Of a stretch of DNA of 64,000 nt, positions 18,601-28,429 are shown piece by piece. The notes under the pieces are model-generated. The model made no database searches. It had not been told where the DNA came from and saw nothing but the letters and a program-made list of their open reading frames with translations. Positions within the stretch are counted from its first letter, which is position 1, and each line of letters begins with the position of its first letter. Where the stretch lies: positions 3,782,001 to 3,846,000 of the forward strand of contig OZ199838.1 of NCBI GenBank assembly GCA_964304625.1. Direction: 5' to 3'. The stretch comes from Kudoa neothunni (taxonomy: Eukaryota; Cnidaria). The position numbers were made by a program, and so were the translations under genes.

Positions 18601-21353
18601 TAGTGTCAATTTCGGGTGGAATGTCATTTAAAATTTGCTTAATTTTCTTAACAATAGGTGTAATTTGAGAATTAGGAATAGAAATAGGCTCACTTTGGTC
18701 ATTGATAACAATGACTTCAGGAGCATTTAAATTTGAATTTAAATTTGAATTATTAACAGTATTAGACTGAGGGGAAGCAGCCACTCCTATAGGGTTGGAT
18801 AAAACAGAGGCAATATTCGCTGCAGATGCAGAACACCATACAGGAGTAGCTTGAGTTATTTCCCTATAGCAGCGCTTACGATTACAATTATATAAACCTC
18901 TCAGACGTTTAGCTAGTGCTTTTCGATCTTGCGCGGGAGTTCTGGGAATATTAACTAGTGGTTTAATTTTAGAAGTATTAGAATTTGAATTATTAAGATT
19001 TTTAGATTTATTAGAATCAGCGTCACACTTAAAAGGGGTGAAAAACAACCCCAATTCTTGTGCTCGCTGGGAACAAATTTCCATTAACTTGGCATAAAGC
19101 ACAGTGACATCTCCAATAGTACGACTATTGAAAACATCACAAAGCTGCAAAGATGTAGCTTTAAGCAGTTCCTCCTGTTCTGCTTTGCGCTGACGGTAGT
19201 CTTTCTTAACATTAACTATTGCGCTATCTATAGCATTATCATTAACGTTAAGTTCGGCGTTAAGTGCGGCGTTATTGGTGGAGGGAGATTCCAGAACATT
19301 CGCATCGTTACCAGCATTACTTCCAACAACGATAACGTCACCGTTATCGTCATCTTCAGCAACACCGCCATCATTCGAAGCTCCTGGAAGATTAATTTCT
19401 AAACTATCAGAACTAATATTAGGATTATTAGCTGCTGCAGTCATTGCCTCATTTAAAAATTTACTAAGGCCAAACGAAACAATAGATTCGTCTGGTTCAA
19501 TTAAAGCTTCTTTAATTTCACCTAAAAAAGTCACTGAGTCGTCGAGATTGCTCTCGGTTTCCTTAGCGAATTTAACATTAGAATTCATTAAAAGCGAATC
19601 TAGTTTTTTCTTAAAAGAGGCACCAGTGGGTTGCGCGTACTCCCGTTTAGTTGGAATATTAATGCTAATCGAAGAGTCCATAACTGCTCTTGGACGCTTA
19701 GATCGCGGAAAATAAAGGTCTCCTGCATTAGCAGGAGGTTTAATATTGTTAAAATTAATATTAGGATTAAGGCGCGGGTTAGTTAAATCATTATTTAACA
19801 GTAAAGAATTAAAATCGCTGTCTGTAAAATATAAATAATCAAAAATCTCTGTCCTTTCGGAGAGAGTTTTTGAACTTAATGTGGAAGAGTTATTGATGAG
19901 GAAGTTTTGTAAATTAGTTAAGTAAAAAGGGTCACTATTAATACTAGCAGTAGGAATACTACTATTTAATGAATAAATGTTAAAATTGGACTTGGGCGGC
20001 GGGGAACCAGCCTCATTTAATTCATTAAGTGACTTCATTAAGTTGGATTTAATGTTAAAATTAGGTTGATTAAAACTAGAATCAACCATCGTTTGTTCCA
20101 GTAAAACAACATCAGATTGGTTATCCAAAGGGGGAATAATTCCAGCTTTAGTTAACTCGTCAGACGCCGTATTCAAATTTAAGTTTAAGTTTAAGTTTGA
20201 ATTAGAATTAAAATCATGATTAAGATTAGTAAAAGGTAAATTAGAATTGGAATTAGTAAAGTTAAGTGATGTTAAATCAACAGCCAAGTCAGTGTGATCC
20301 ATAGTACTATTTAACGTTAACACACAGTTGTCAACTTCCAACATAGCTTCACTCACAACTTCCACGTTAGGGGAAGCCGATTGCTCATCTACATCTTCAG
20401 TCACAACAAAATCATCATCATTAACATTAAAAAGATCACCCATCATCGATTGCCGTTGCGACTTAGTCGCCAAGACATCAATAACAGGGACATTAACACT
20501 AACATTACGTAAAGTTACATCGTGAGGTTGCTGAGTACTACTAACTAAAGTTACGTTATCATTAATGATATTAATGACATCATCAGCACAAACAGCTCCA
20601 ACACTCGCAACAACAACAACATCAGCAGATTCAGATTCACCAGAACCATCATTATCAACTGACTTTGCTGTGATGGAGGTTGTACCTGATTGCACATCAG
20701 TGTCAGCACTAGAGCCTAAAAACTTTTCATTAGCGATTAAAACATCATTATATTGATTAAGTTTAGCAGAATTGTTGTTAAAATTGTTGAAATATATGGT
20801 CAAATCTGCCGTTATTTCAACGGCGCCATCGGCCAAAATTAACTCATCAGGAAAAGTCCCGTGAGTGTACTCATCACGAACAAGGTTGCAGAACTTGTTC
20901 AGTGATGTGTTTAAAATTGTTTTATTGCGACGAATCGCAGTTAAAATGCGCTTTCTTTCTTTGGACGATTTCTCGTCCAAAGTCGCAAATGCGGCGGCGC
21001 AGTTAGAAGATGGCTCGTTTTCGAGGGCAATCAACTCAGTTTGTAATTTAAGGATTCGCTCGCTAACACGGTGGTAGTCTGCTGCACCCAAACACAAAGC
21101 AGGAAGCTTCTTGCCTCGGCCACGGCCCTTTAAATAGGCTTGAAAATAAACGTGCAATGCTCGTCTATTCTCGTCGCCCATGCTTTAAGTTAAAATGGAC
21201 AAAATTCCGCGATAAATCGCTCAATTTTAATACTTAAAGCAACCCCACTAAAAAGCTATGTGGATCGTTAGATGCGCAAAAAAGAGCTCTATCAAACGAT
21301 ACCAACAAGTTTTTAATAAAAAAATTACTTGGGGGAGAAAAACCCAAAACAAC
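15671..21353 (-). mobile_element. RLE-type (R2/NeSL-like) non-LTR retrotransposon, copy 1, intact
   Basis: Full unit directly downstream of the intact tRNA-Trp. It has a leader of about 170 nt (21182-21353) holding TTTT and TTTTT tracts that could end Pol III transcription of the tRNA, one 1797-codon ORF, and a 3' UTR of about 117 nt (15671-15787). There is no poly(A) tail or target microsatellite at the 3' end. The unit ends in TTGTATAATTA, after a small TATCT-CGT-AGATA hairpin, and joins tRNA nucleotide 40. Absence of APE endonuclease and presence of a C-terminal PD-D motif place it among RLE-bearing elements. A clade cannot be assigned without a tree. Confidence 0.92.
15788..21181 (-). CDS. 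RLE retrotransposon polyprotein (reverse transcriptase plus restriction-like endonuclease)
   Basis: A single 1797-residue protein that would nick target DNA and copy its own RNA onto the nick. Residues 1-130 are a basic, helical domain conserved between copies. About 130-950 is Asn/Ser/Asp-rich with NSNLNLNL-type runs and small basic islands; one at about 790 (RKALAKRLRGLYNCNRKR) resembles the linker before RT in R2-type proteins. RT spans about 960-1330, with TSPGTDGIQ, DYRPISV, DIRKAFDSV (about 1110), GVRQGCPMSPLLFN and YADDIVILA (about 1206). A CCHC knuckle CRHC-x8-H-x4-C follows near 1575. The endonuclease has RRPD, then 14 residues, then D (about 1637-1651), with a downstream KIAKY. No clear N-terminal C2H2 finger is visible, unlike canonical R2. 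The start is the first ATG after the leader and is identical in all copies. Confidence 0.93.
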   Translation of the reverse strand: MGDENRRALHVYFQAYLKGRGRGKKLPALCLGAADYHRVSERILKLQTELIALENEPSSNCAAAFATLDEKSSKERKRILTAIRRNKTILNTSLNKFCNLVRDEYTHGTFPDELILADGAVEITADLTIYFNNFNNNSAKLNQYNDVLIANEKFLGSSADTDVQSGTTSITAKSVDNDGSGESESADVVVVASVGAVCADDVINIINDNVTLVSSTQQPHDVTLRNVSVNVPVIDVLATKSQRQSMMGDLFNVNDDDFVVTEDVDEQSASPNVEVVSEAMLEVDNCVLTLNSTMDHTDLAVDLTSLNFTNSNSNLPFTNLNHDFNSNSNLNLNLNLNTASDELTKAGIIPPLDNQSDVVLLEQTMVDSSFNQPNFNIKSNLMKSLNELNEAGSPPPKSNFNIYSLNSSIPTASINSDPFYLTNLQNFLINNSSTLSSKTLSERTEIFDYLYFTDSDFNSLLLNNDLTNPRLNPNINFNNIKPPANAGDLYFPRSKRPRAVMDSSISINIPTKREYAQPTGASFKKKLDSLLMNSNVKFAKETESNLDDSVTFLGEIKEALIEPDESIVSFGLSKFLNEAMTAAANNPNISSDSLEINLPGASNDGGVAEDDDNGDVIVVGSNAGNDANVLESPSTNNAALNAELNVNDNAIDSAIVNVKKDYRQRKAEQEELLKATSLQLCDVFNSRTIGDVTVLYAKLMEICSQRAQELGLFFTPFKCDADSNKSKNLNNSNSNTSKIKPLVNIPRTPAQDRKALAKRLRGLYNCNRKRCYREITQATPVWCSASAANIASVLSNPIGVAASPQSNTVNNSNLNSNLNAPEVIVINDQSEPISIPNSQITPIVKKIKQILNDIPPEIDTIIAPTPSSPSTLNSNLNNDLNLNNNLNVGASSSNPTLTDATCDNLISSILKPSSSLNSNSNLNKDVTRVNSSLNDNLNLNQIPNLNVSSESVNDDEFTPSFIIKEEEVALALERAKRDTSPGTDGIQMLFWKRLPFAEFIMTPLFNLILEQGKIPEDWLESRLVLLPKSPTPNSNDPLDYRPISVTQTLYRVFMSVVNRKLAKLIKLSPSQKGFQEGDGCVEHAFTLQEILDDTRRGSKKLSAVWVDIRKAFDSVPHHLVLNELRERNVNINVINFISNLYEKCFSLARDSTGATARVLPNGRGVRQGCPMSPLLFNLIIDKYLKKVDVSNLGYSLRGQKIGALCYADDIVILANERTEISSLLTKFEDFCSENSLSVNINKCASLSVFKKNGRRVVNDPSLIPLTLQQQPIPMMEDFYKYLGTCKDLNSFKDPLPAIKEFEANFIKLSNALLLPFMKLELLRVYLYPTLDFTLKNNCLKIEDLKRTDRLVVKHVRQWLQLPNCHTKAQLFTPVNLGGLGLRNLHKDYVALRLASGLNVLHSGDDRIKNIARESLDEIISRRTNSTLNAVDYLNLDQEIGRIRDVRSLLSSLRLNRKSAGIKFNLRDEEDHMSVDLDLSTLNDPSFVPERYKVTATRIRRLRWHNQLIFLRNWKALPDQGRSVECFSGLKEANSWLRTGNVSTPVYRFAVMGRANTLPTRYALKRAKSVPDAKCRHCPCDIESLGHVLNSCPHGQSLIQLRHNNVMEELIKMIKPEGKSWEVLYDQRIPVISSTRRPDIVIFNRVKKEVKIVDVTVSYEANSRRLDQARITKIAKYLPEKAALENLGYKVSCSALVYGSLGSHHSLNREGYLLVGISMHKQKRLSKRITLSILEGSRAVWYNHVRKRNPPRLNLNAGPAPSTTTQARSQPNPKPPTTNIQMASLSKSQPAVPRPGTA

Positions 21354-21426
21354 TGATCCCGACGCGACTTGAACGCGCAACCGCCCGATCTGGAGTCGGA
21401 CGCTCTGCCAATTGAGCTACGGAACC
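21354..21426 (-). tRNA. tRNA-Trp (anticodon CCA)
   Basis: Minus-strand cloverleaf of 73 nt, including discriminator A. The acceptor arms GGTTCCG / CGGGATC pair with two G-T wobbles. The D stem is GCTC/GAGC, and the anticodon stem TCCGA/TCGGG encloses loop CTCCAGA with anticodon CCA. The T stem is GCGCG/CGCGT around TTCAAGT. TTTT and TTTTT tracts, plausible Pol III terminators, begin within about 15 nt downstream. It is the only complete tRNA found in the window and the apparent target and 5' boundary of the retrotransposon array. Nucleotides 40-73 recur at both inter-copy junctions. Confidence 0.95.
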
Positions 21427-21499
21427 TTTCGACTTCTAGGAGAGGATTTCTCTTCTCTTTATATATGTTATAACGTGAAAATTTTATTACACACAAAAA

Positions 21500-22880
21500 A
21501 TTATTTTTGTTTACATTATTTTCTATTTGTATATAATTTCCGAGTCGGTCTCTATTATAATGTCTTACAATTTTTCGAATCCTAAAAATAATTTTATCGA
21601 TTTTAATGCACCTAGAATATAATTATTTTTATTTGGACACATGGATTTTATGAATATAACAATTTCCTATTACGTGTCAGTATATTTACTTATTGTTACA
21701 TATCATTTTTTAACTGAATTTTGAGCCATATTATACATATAATACTTACAATAATAAATAAAAATATAGATTTATTGTATGTTTAATTAAATTCATACAT
21801 GCGTGCATACATGCATGCATGCTCAATAAACATTGATTTCATTTCAAAATTAATTTTTAATATGTAAATGTTAATCAATTAGATATCGCCAGGTTAATAC
21901 AATTTCTTCTTTTTAACCTTTGAATTTTAATTTAAAATTTATTCTATATATATATATCAAATAAATTTTATTATTATTATTTAATAATGTCTTTTCTAAT
22001 TGATATTTAATTATTAGTCTTTGAAACTTCAATGTTTCTAGATGATGAATTAAATGTGTTGTGGACCATATCCATCCATCACCATTGATGGTTAAAGCAT
22101 TAATAAAACAAATAAAATTTATATATGAATCAACATTATTGATTTCCCTTTCAAATAAATTATATTGAATCCAATACGAGATTTATAAGTAAAATAATTT
22201 TTACAGATAAATTCAATGTTGATAAAATTTGTTAACTTAAAATATAAACTGGTGATTACGTGAAAAATAATTGTTACTTCAATTTATATTAATCGAATAA
22301 TACATTTAAAAAATTATCCTATAAATTAAACTATCGCAAACTTAGCATTTTTATAGTTCGAGTAATTTATCATATTAAATATCAGAAAAATATTTTTAGA
22401 CTATAAATGTAGAAACATTAATTTAAAAAAGTATAATAGCGGTCCAAATTATTATTTATATTCAATGTAATCAAGTTTAAAAATAAGCTACATTCATTAA
22501 CAATTTTATTTAAAATAAATAATAAATTACTTGTACAGGGCAAACTTACATAAATTCTGAAAATATTGCTTCAAAGTTGTCCCATCGACCTATGATTGTA
22601 GCTGTTATAAATCTGATAATCAATCGCACGTAACGTAACTGATTGATTACCATACTATCAGATTATGATAACATTGATACTTTAGCTCTGTATCAATAGA
22701 TTTTATTGCATAGGCACTAATTTATTAGAATACAAAATAACGTGAATTTTGGTGTTTTAAATAAGGCATGTCAGTCAGTTCTTCTGTTTGAGAGTGCATA
22801 TTGGTATCAGTGAAAATGTTCTAAAAAATAAATATTAGTCTAAAATGTCAGTAAAAAATCTTATTACTTTATTTTATTTA
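21500..22880. other. Strongly AT-rich non-coding stretch
   Basis: No gene is seen. It contains a GCATGC-rich palindromic patch (21797-21822). Around 22610-22665 lies an imperfect inverted repeat with arms ATCTGATAATCAATC and GATTGATTACCATACTATCAGAT. Confidence 0.5.
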
Positions 22881-22899
22881 TTCTAAGGTTTATTGTATT

Positions 22900-23900
22900 A
22901 TTAAAAGTTGAGTGGGGCACCAACCATAATGTTTGGGACAGGTGTCAAACAAATCCCTCTTTCATTCGTGTGGATTTATCTTATCAATAATTTTTTCGTG
23001 ATTTAATCCGAGTGCCCATATTTTTAATTTATAATTGGGTTGAATGATGAACCATTAAGCATGCTGAACAAATATTGAATCAAGATGTTAATAATTTACA
23101 GTTCTATAACATAAATGTATTTAAATTGCTAAAATAATTAGGAGAACTACCTTGCAGCTTTTGGAACAATAAGGCACCTTTTAGATTCGACAAATTTGAA
23201 CAAAAACTTGCAGTGCAGCGATATTTACTCTATGAAACGCCTCAGATTATTGCATTAAGTTGTTTGAAGTTCTTCTATAACCAATACATCAGAAGAATTG
23301 AAAATTTCCAGCATGCCAACAGTATCAGAAGATACTGAAAAAGAATGTAATAATTTCACAATTGAGATTTTTAATATTGGTTTGTAACTTTACAACAAAT
23401 TTCAAGTTACTCGACCCTCTCATTTCACCCAAAATTTAAAGATTACGCTGATGCGTAACTTTTGCATGTGTTGGTATCTCTGAATAATGCCAAGCTATAT
23501 GATGATTTTTCCGCCAATAAAAGGATAGACCGGTTTGAAACTGTATAGACGATAGAAAATTGAGCAGAATATTACAATCTACCTCTTTTATGTAAAAAAA
23601 ATGAAAATTTTCAGCTTCTTAATTAGATTCATTCCAATTTCTAACATTGGTGCTTAAAAAATACTTTTCAAGCATGTCTGGACAAAAATAGCGAAGTATC
23701 ATTCAATTATATGATTTATGTAACCATGATCAATTAAAAATAAAGTCGTTTGTTTTGTGTCATTTGCCAAAGTTTCTTTACTGGCAGGTGTATCAGACCA
23801 TTGGAAAATTCCAACAGTGGTTTTATGACCTACGTTAATATCATCTTAGTAAGTTTTGCAATAGTCGCAGCCGGTCGGGAGTTGCTATTGGCACGAACAA
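22900..23900 (+). pseudogene. Unrecognised protein-coding remnant
   Basis: Plus-strand pieces in overlapping frames read like eroded coding sequence rather than noise. Examples are WGTNHNVWDRCQTNPSFIRV (about 22911-22970), NNLQFYNINVFKLL and WNNKAPFRFDKFEQKLAVQR (about 23085-23225), YLLYETPQIIALSCLKFFYN and later SANKRIDRFET (about 23510). Amino-acid composition and the run of about 90 codons with a single stop around 23150 suggest a real protein, but I do not recognise the family. The piece at 23750-23959 may be unrelated. It could be a host pseudogene or part of an unfamiliar mobile element. Confidence 0.35.
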
Positions 23901-24949
23901 ATTGTTTTTACCTACTTAGGGGATTCTTTTTAAATTTTAATGATTCAAAAAATTATTAAAATGGATTATATATTAATGTGAAAAAAATAAAATAATTTTG
24001 TATCTAGGAATCTGTGATATAACGCGTTACTTAGGAAAGACCCATCCTCATCATTATCGTAATTTATCGCTGTGAATGCTCTATTTTCTTCATAAACTTG
24101 TTTAACATTTGAATGAAATGTTTCTATGATTTTTCATCAGTAAGAAATTTATTCGTTCCACGTATCGTGCAATAATAATTTTCTGATATGATATATCCGT
24201 GTTATATTCATAGTTTTAAATGAATTCACTGTTGTAATCATGTTATTTGCTATTTTCAATATTTTTGAATTGATTTCATCCATATAAATGGTCGTCGTAA
24301 ACCCAAAACTCCAAATGGCGTCAAATGTCCGACATTGATATTTTTTATAATATCGGCATCAAATCACTCAATGTAAATAAATGTTATGAATAGGATTTTT
24401 TATTTGAAAATAAATCCAATTTATTGATTTATACCTAATCAGGACACTTCGCATACTCCCTTATTTAGACTTTGCATACAAACTGAATTTTGACGATACT
24501 AGTTGAAATTTAATGTTCTCAATTAAAATATATAGTTGTTATTATCCACTATAACAATTTTATTCATATTTGGAGGATTATTTTCAACTTTTAAATATAT
24601 AACTTTTTATTAGTGATTTTATTCAAAAAATGTTGGACTTAGACATTTTTTCACCAAGCCGTGTATCACACAGATGTTCTCATGAATTCTACTGCATGAC
24701 TATATGAATTTTGTAAAATTGATTGAATATATTTGATAAAAAAATCCTTTTAAATTATTGTAACATAAATACCATCTTATGGATGGGTAAAATACACATT
24801 CATAATGGTATAAGATATATTTAAATAGCATATGAATTAAAAAGAAAGCTTTTTTATCACAATTTCTCTTACTATCATTCTTCTGTTTTACAATTCATAC
24901 AACTCTAATATTTTGATGACGGGTTTAGTTTAATATGTTGGCATTTAAA

Positions 24950-25360
24950 ATAGCTCGATTGAAGACATATGTCGCAGCCTATAGTCTCATTGTTGATTTC
25001 CCATATCTCTAAATATCTTCCTTTTTTATTTGAATTTTTTTAAAATTGCAGGCTCTTTGTATGTGATTTATAAGAGTGCTTCATGTTAGACACTTTATTC
25101 AATGAAACAAAGTTCCCTTTTCTCGTAATACTTTTTCTTGGATTACTTTGGAATTTCCGTTAATTTGAACAAATTGAGCGATAACATCACTTTCATCCTT
25201 TGATATTTTATTTCTATTATGCAAAAATTGTGATGAAAAGTTCATAGAATCATGGTTATGAGATAAGTCAAGGGATTTTAACACGAGCTTTTTTACATCG
25301 GCGGTGACTGAGAATTTTAGAAATATTGGGCATGTTTTGTAATAAGAATTCTAATTTCTT
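24950..25360 (-). mobile_element. ZSWIM/FAR1-MULE-like N-terminal fragment
   Basis: The minus strand, extending upstream of the 61-codon frame at 25099-25284, reads YYKTCPIFLKFSVTADVKK and LVLKSLDLSHNHDS, then LHNRNKISKDESDVIAQFV. This matches the pattern 'C-P-x-x-L-x-x-S ... LVVKSLxLxHNH ... R+LSxEExxEV' seen in the FAR1-like domain in front of MULE/ZSWIM-type transposases. No catalytic domain was recognised downstream (24400-24950), so only the N-terminal part remains. Confidence 0.5.
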
Positions 25361-25399
25361 TTACCAACAGATCGTTTTCTTTAAAATAACGACTGCATG

Positions 25400-27750
25400 T
25401 TTTCAAACTTGAATGCATATACAAAATTTATTTAAATTTTTGAAGAAATTAAGTTTTTTTCGCGATGAACCCAGCAGTATTTTGTATGATAAAACTAAAG
25501 TATTGGATTTAACGTTTCATTACATCGCTTCTAAGCTCTTTCGATGGTTTAAGAGTCATATATAGATAAACTGCCCGTGGAGTTTTGTTCGTATTATTCT
25601 ATTTTCAACTTTAACCCCTCAAAAATGCTAAAAGTATTTCCAGTTTGAAAAATCGTACTAAGTTCAGGCAATCTCATTTCGTAAACACGCGCATAGGAGT
25701 AGAATTAAAATTTTTCTTCTACTATAACCAAATATCTTTAAATACAATAATTATACACTTTATGTTTTTGGTCTTGAGAAAAATCTTACATTTTTTACAA
25801 TAATTTTGTATTACAACATTAAGGGATGATTACAATAAAATTAAAACTATTAAAACAAAAATTTTAGTTACATAGATAGTTAAAAATTAAATCAGAACTA
25901 AAAATGTTCATTTGAATAAATAAATAACTCATAAACTCAATAAAAAGACTTTTTACGGTCCATTTAGTCGAAACCATATTACATAATACAGAATGTTTTT
26001 AACCGATATAACTCGATAAAAAAATTAAGTAAGCACTTGCAAGTTGTTTTATATCAGACAACACAGATTTACTATAATGAAAAGCTCGAAAATTAAATAA
26101 ATCAATTTGTTCGGGCCAATAGACACTGCCTTAAAAATAAATCTGTAAAGACATCTGCAAGAACATGTTGAATTTGGTGATCATTATCACTAAAAAAGAA
26201 ACTAAATTTGATAATTTTGGGTGAAACAATAAAAATGGATATATTTTACATAATGCTAATGAAATAGTAATGGTTTGAAAATTTTTGTCATGGCTGGATG
26301 TTATTTCAGGAATATAAAAGTTATTGTATATTTTTAAATATAATTAAAAAGTAGTGCTATTAATATTTTCATATATGAAAAAATTCATTTTATAACTAAT
26401 TCTCTAATATCTAGTATAACATGAAATATTTATTGTATAAGTATAATGGATTAGTCTTCATTACCTCAATTCATCGAGGACAATATCCGAAGATGCGATG
26501 ATAAAATCTCAAAACTATCACAAAATGTAGAAAAAATCAAAAAAGCCTATGTAAAGGAGATAGGCTTTTATGGTTAGAATGTAATCTGAAATGAACAATC
26601 GAAGAAAATTCATACTGGAAATAATGGTCTGCTAAATTAAATAGCGTAAACCTTTCCTATTGAGTGGCGAATTTGAAAACAATAGCTAATAGAGTACTAC
26701 GAACTTAACAACTTATCCAATCGTACAAACAACTAAGGATTAATTGAATTCGAGGTTGTTGCATATCAACTGTCTTTATTTATTCAAAATTTAAACAGCT
26801 GTCTGTCTATTAAACTACCAAAACAAAATTAATCGATATTATCATATATTGGAAATGTTTTTGATGCATTTGTGGTAGAATGAAGGAATACCAATGATTA
26901 AGCGGGTTTCATTTGTTGCTTTATGTTGCTGTATCGTTCCACAATAAAGAATTAACTGGAACTAGTTTGACCTGAATGAAAAGTAGTAGAGAACAGCTAG
27001 ATACATGAATATCATAAAGCAAATGTTAGGTCCAGATAAAATACAAATATGTGAATAAAAAATTCATTTTATAATCAAGTTGATTTAAGATCGGAAGGTG
27101 AAAAAAAAATAAAAATCTGATGAATAGAAATTTAAAATATAGAAAATGATGTTTATTGAAGGAAAGCCTTAAGCAATTTGAAATGTTGACGAATTACAAA
27201 GAGATTACAAAAAAAGGTAATATATAAAAATAAAAAATGTAGAAAATAAGTCACGATGTAAATTAGCAATAACCTTATTAATCACTGAACCCATCGAATC
27301 TCGTAAGCACACAAAAGATCAATCGTACACGGAAAAGTAATAAATATTGGTTTGAAGTTGATATAATCAACTCAAATTCATCAGTAAGGAAGGAGGTGGG
27401 AGCATAAAATAACAATGACATTTAAAACAACATCGTTATTATTGTGTAAGAAGTATATTAAAACGGCATGAAACGAAATAAAATAATGAAGTTGTTGTCT
27501 GTGTCTCTTTTTTGAACAAAATATGAAAAATCTAACAGATAATAGATTTGTAATATGATTATTTAGCTAAAGGATGGGGATATTACTGTTTAAGTAACTA
27601 TGCTGACATAATAATGCTATGGACTCATTATTTCGATAAAATTGGGTTGTTTTTTTTTAAATAATTATAGTTAAATTTTTTTAAACTTTATCGCAAAATT
27701 CATCTTCAATGTAAATTATGACAGGAAAAGTGATTTTGTCGAATTTATCC
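25400..27750. other. Long AT-rich stretch without recognised genes
   Basis: No frame resembles a known protein. A perfect short hairpin (AAAAAGCCTAT...ATAGGCTTTT, about 26542-26572) and a fragment of a short dispersed repeat (26113-26134, see findings) are the only distinct structures seen. Confidence 0.45.
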
Positions 27751-27819
27751 GTAAGCATTCAGACTTAAGATATATAGCGAAAACAAATATCAGGTTTCGA
27801 ATTCAAATTCAGAAGATAT

Positions 27820-28420
27820 GACGGACCCCAAGCACATATTACAAAGTTAGAATTATGTGCTTTCAGTAACATAATAGTTGTTGAAAGATAATCACTAGCA
27901 GAAACACTCGGAGACATTGGAATTCCAAGTTCAACGTTATCTGATATGTTTCAAAAAATTATGATAGAGAAACGTAAATGAGGAAACAAAGACAATGTAA
28001 AAATAGTGAAACTAATTGAAGCCATTGAACGCATAATTCTTCATCAGGTTGATGACGATGGTACAATCACGTTAAAATTTATAGTTCAAAATAATCAGAT
28101 ATTAACGTGTGTGTTACCGCTGTGTGAGATTTGGGGAATCATTAAATATTTGTTTCTTGTGATGGTTATTGTAAAATTTTCATTATTTTCGAACTCTTGC
28201 TAAGAAATACTTTCAAAAATGAAAAATAGAGTGAGACGATATGATCATATTCAAGTAGCAACTAACTTGTTTCTACACATGGAGCATTCTTCGGAGGAAA
28301 TTCACGAAGCTCAGTTAAAAATCTTCTTTAAACATTCGGAATTATTACTTTCTTCAAAACGTTATTTGACATTTAGTAATACAGAATTTATTAAAAAACT
28401 AAATCAACGATGACCTGAAA
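27820..28420 (+). mobile_element. Tc1/IS630-like transposase N-terminal remnant 2
   Basis: The plus strand reads LAETLGDIGIPSSTLSDMFQ (27893-27950) and, after a stop, KLIEAIERIILHQVDDDGTI and TLKFIVQNNQI (28006-28110). This is the helix-turn-helix plus 'ITLKxI' linker order of IS630/Tc1 transposases. It is the same block type as DEDVTITLKAPHLKLL in the remnant at 5.2-6.3 kb, on the opposite strand. The catalytic domain is not recognisable downstream; the frame at 28219-28413 is of unknown relation. Confidence 0.5.
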
Positions 28421-28429
28421 TTAAAAATT

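Noticed and set aside
9638-21353. Array explained purely by unequal crossing-over between tandem repeats
   Set aside because: Crossing-over can change copy number but does not create the first tRNA-half junction. The age order and the complete tRNA at one end favour sequential insertion. It cannot be excluded as a secondary process.
21248-21496. 82-codon minus-strand frame overlapping the tRNA
   Set aside because: It reads through the tRNA-Trp cloverleaf and the AT-rich leader. The tRNA explains the conservation, and the frame has no protein-like features beyond this.
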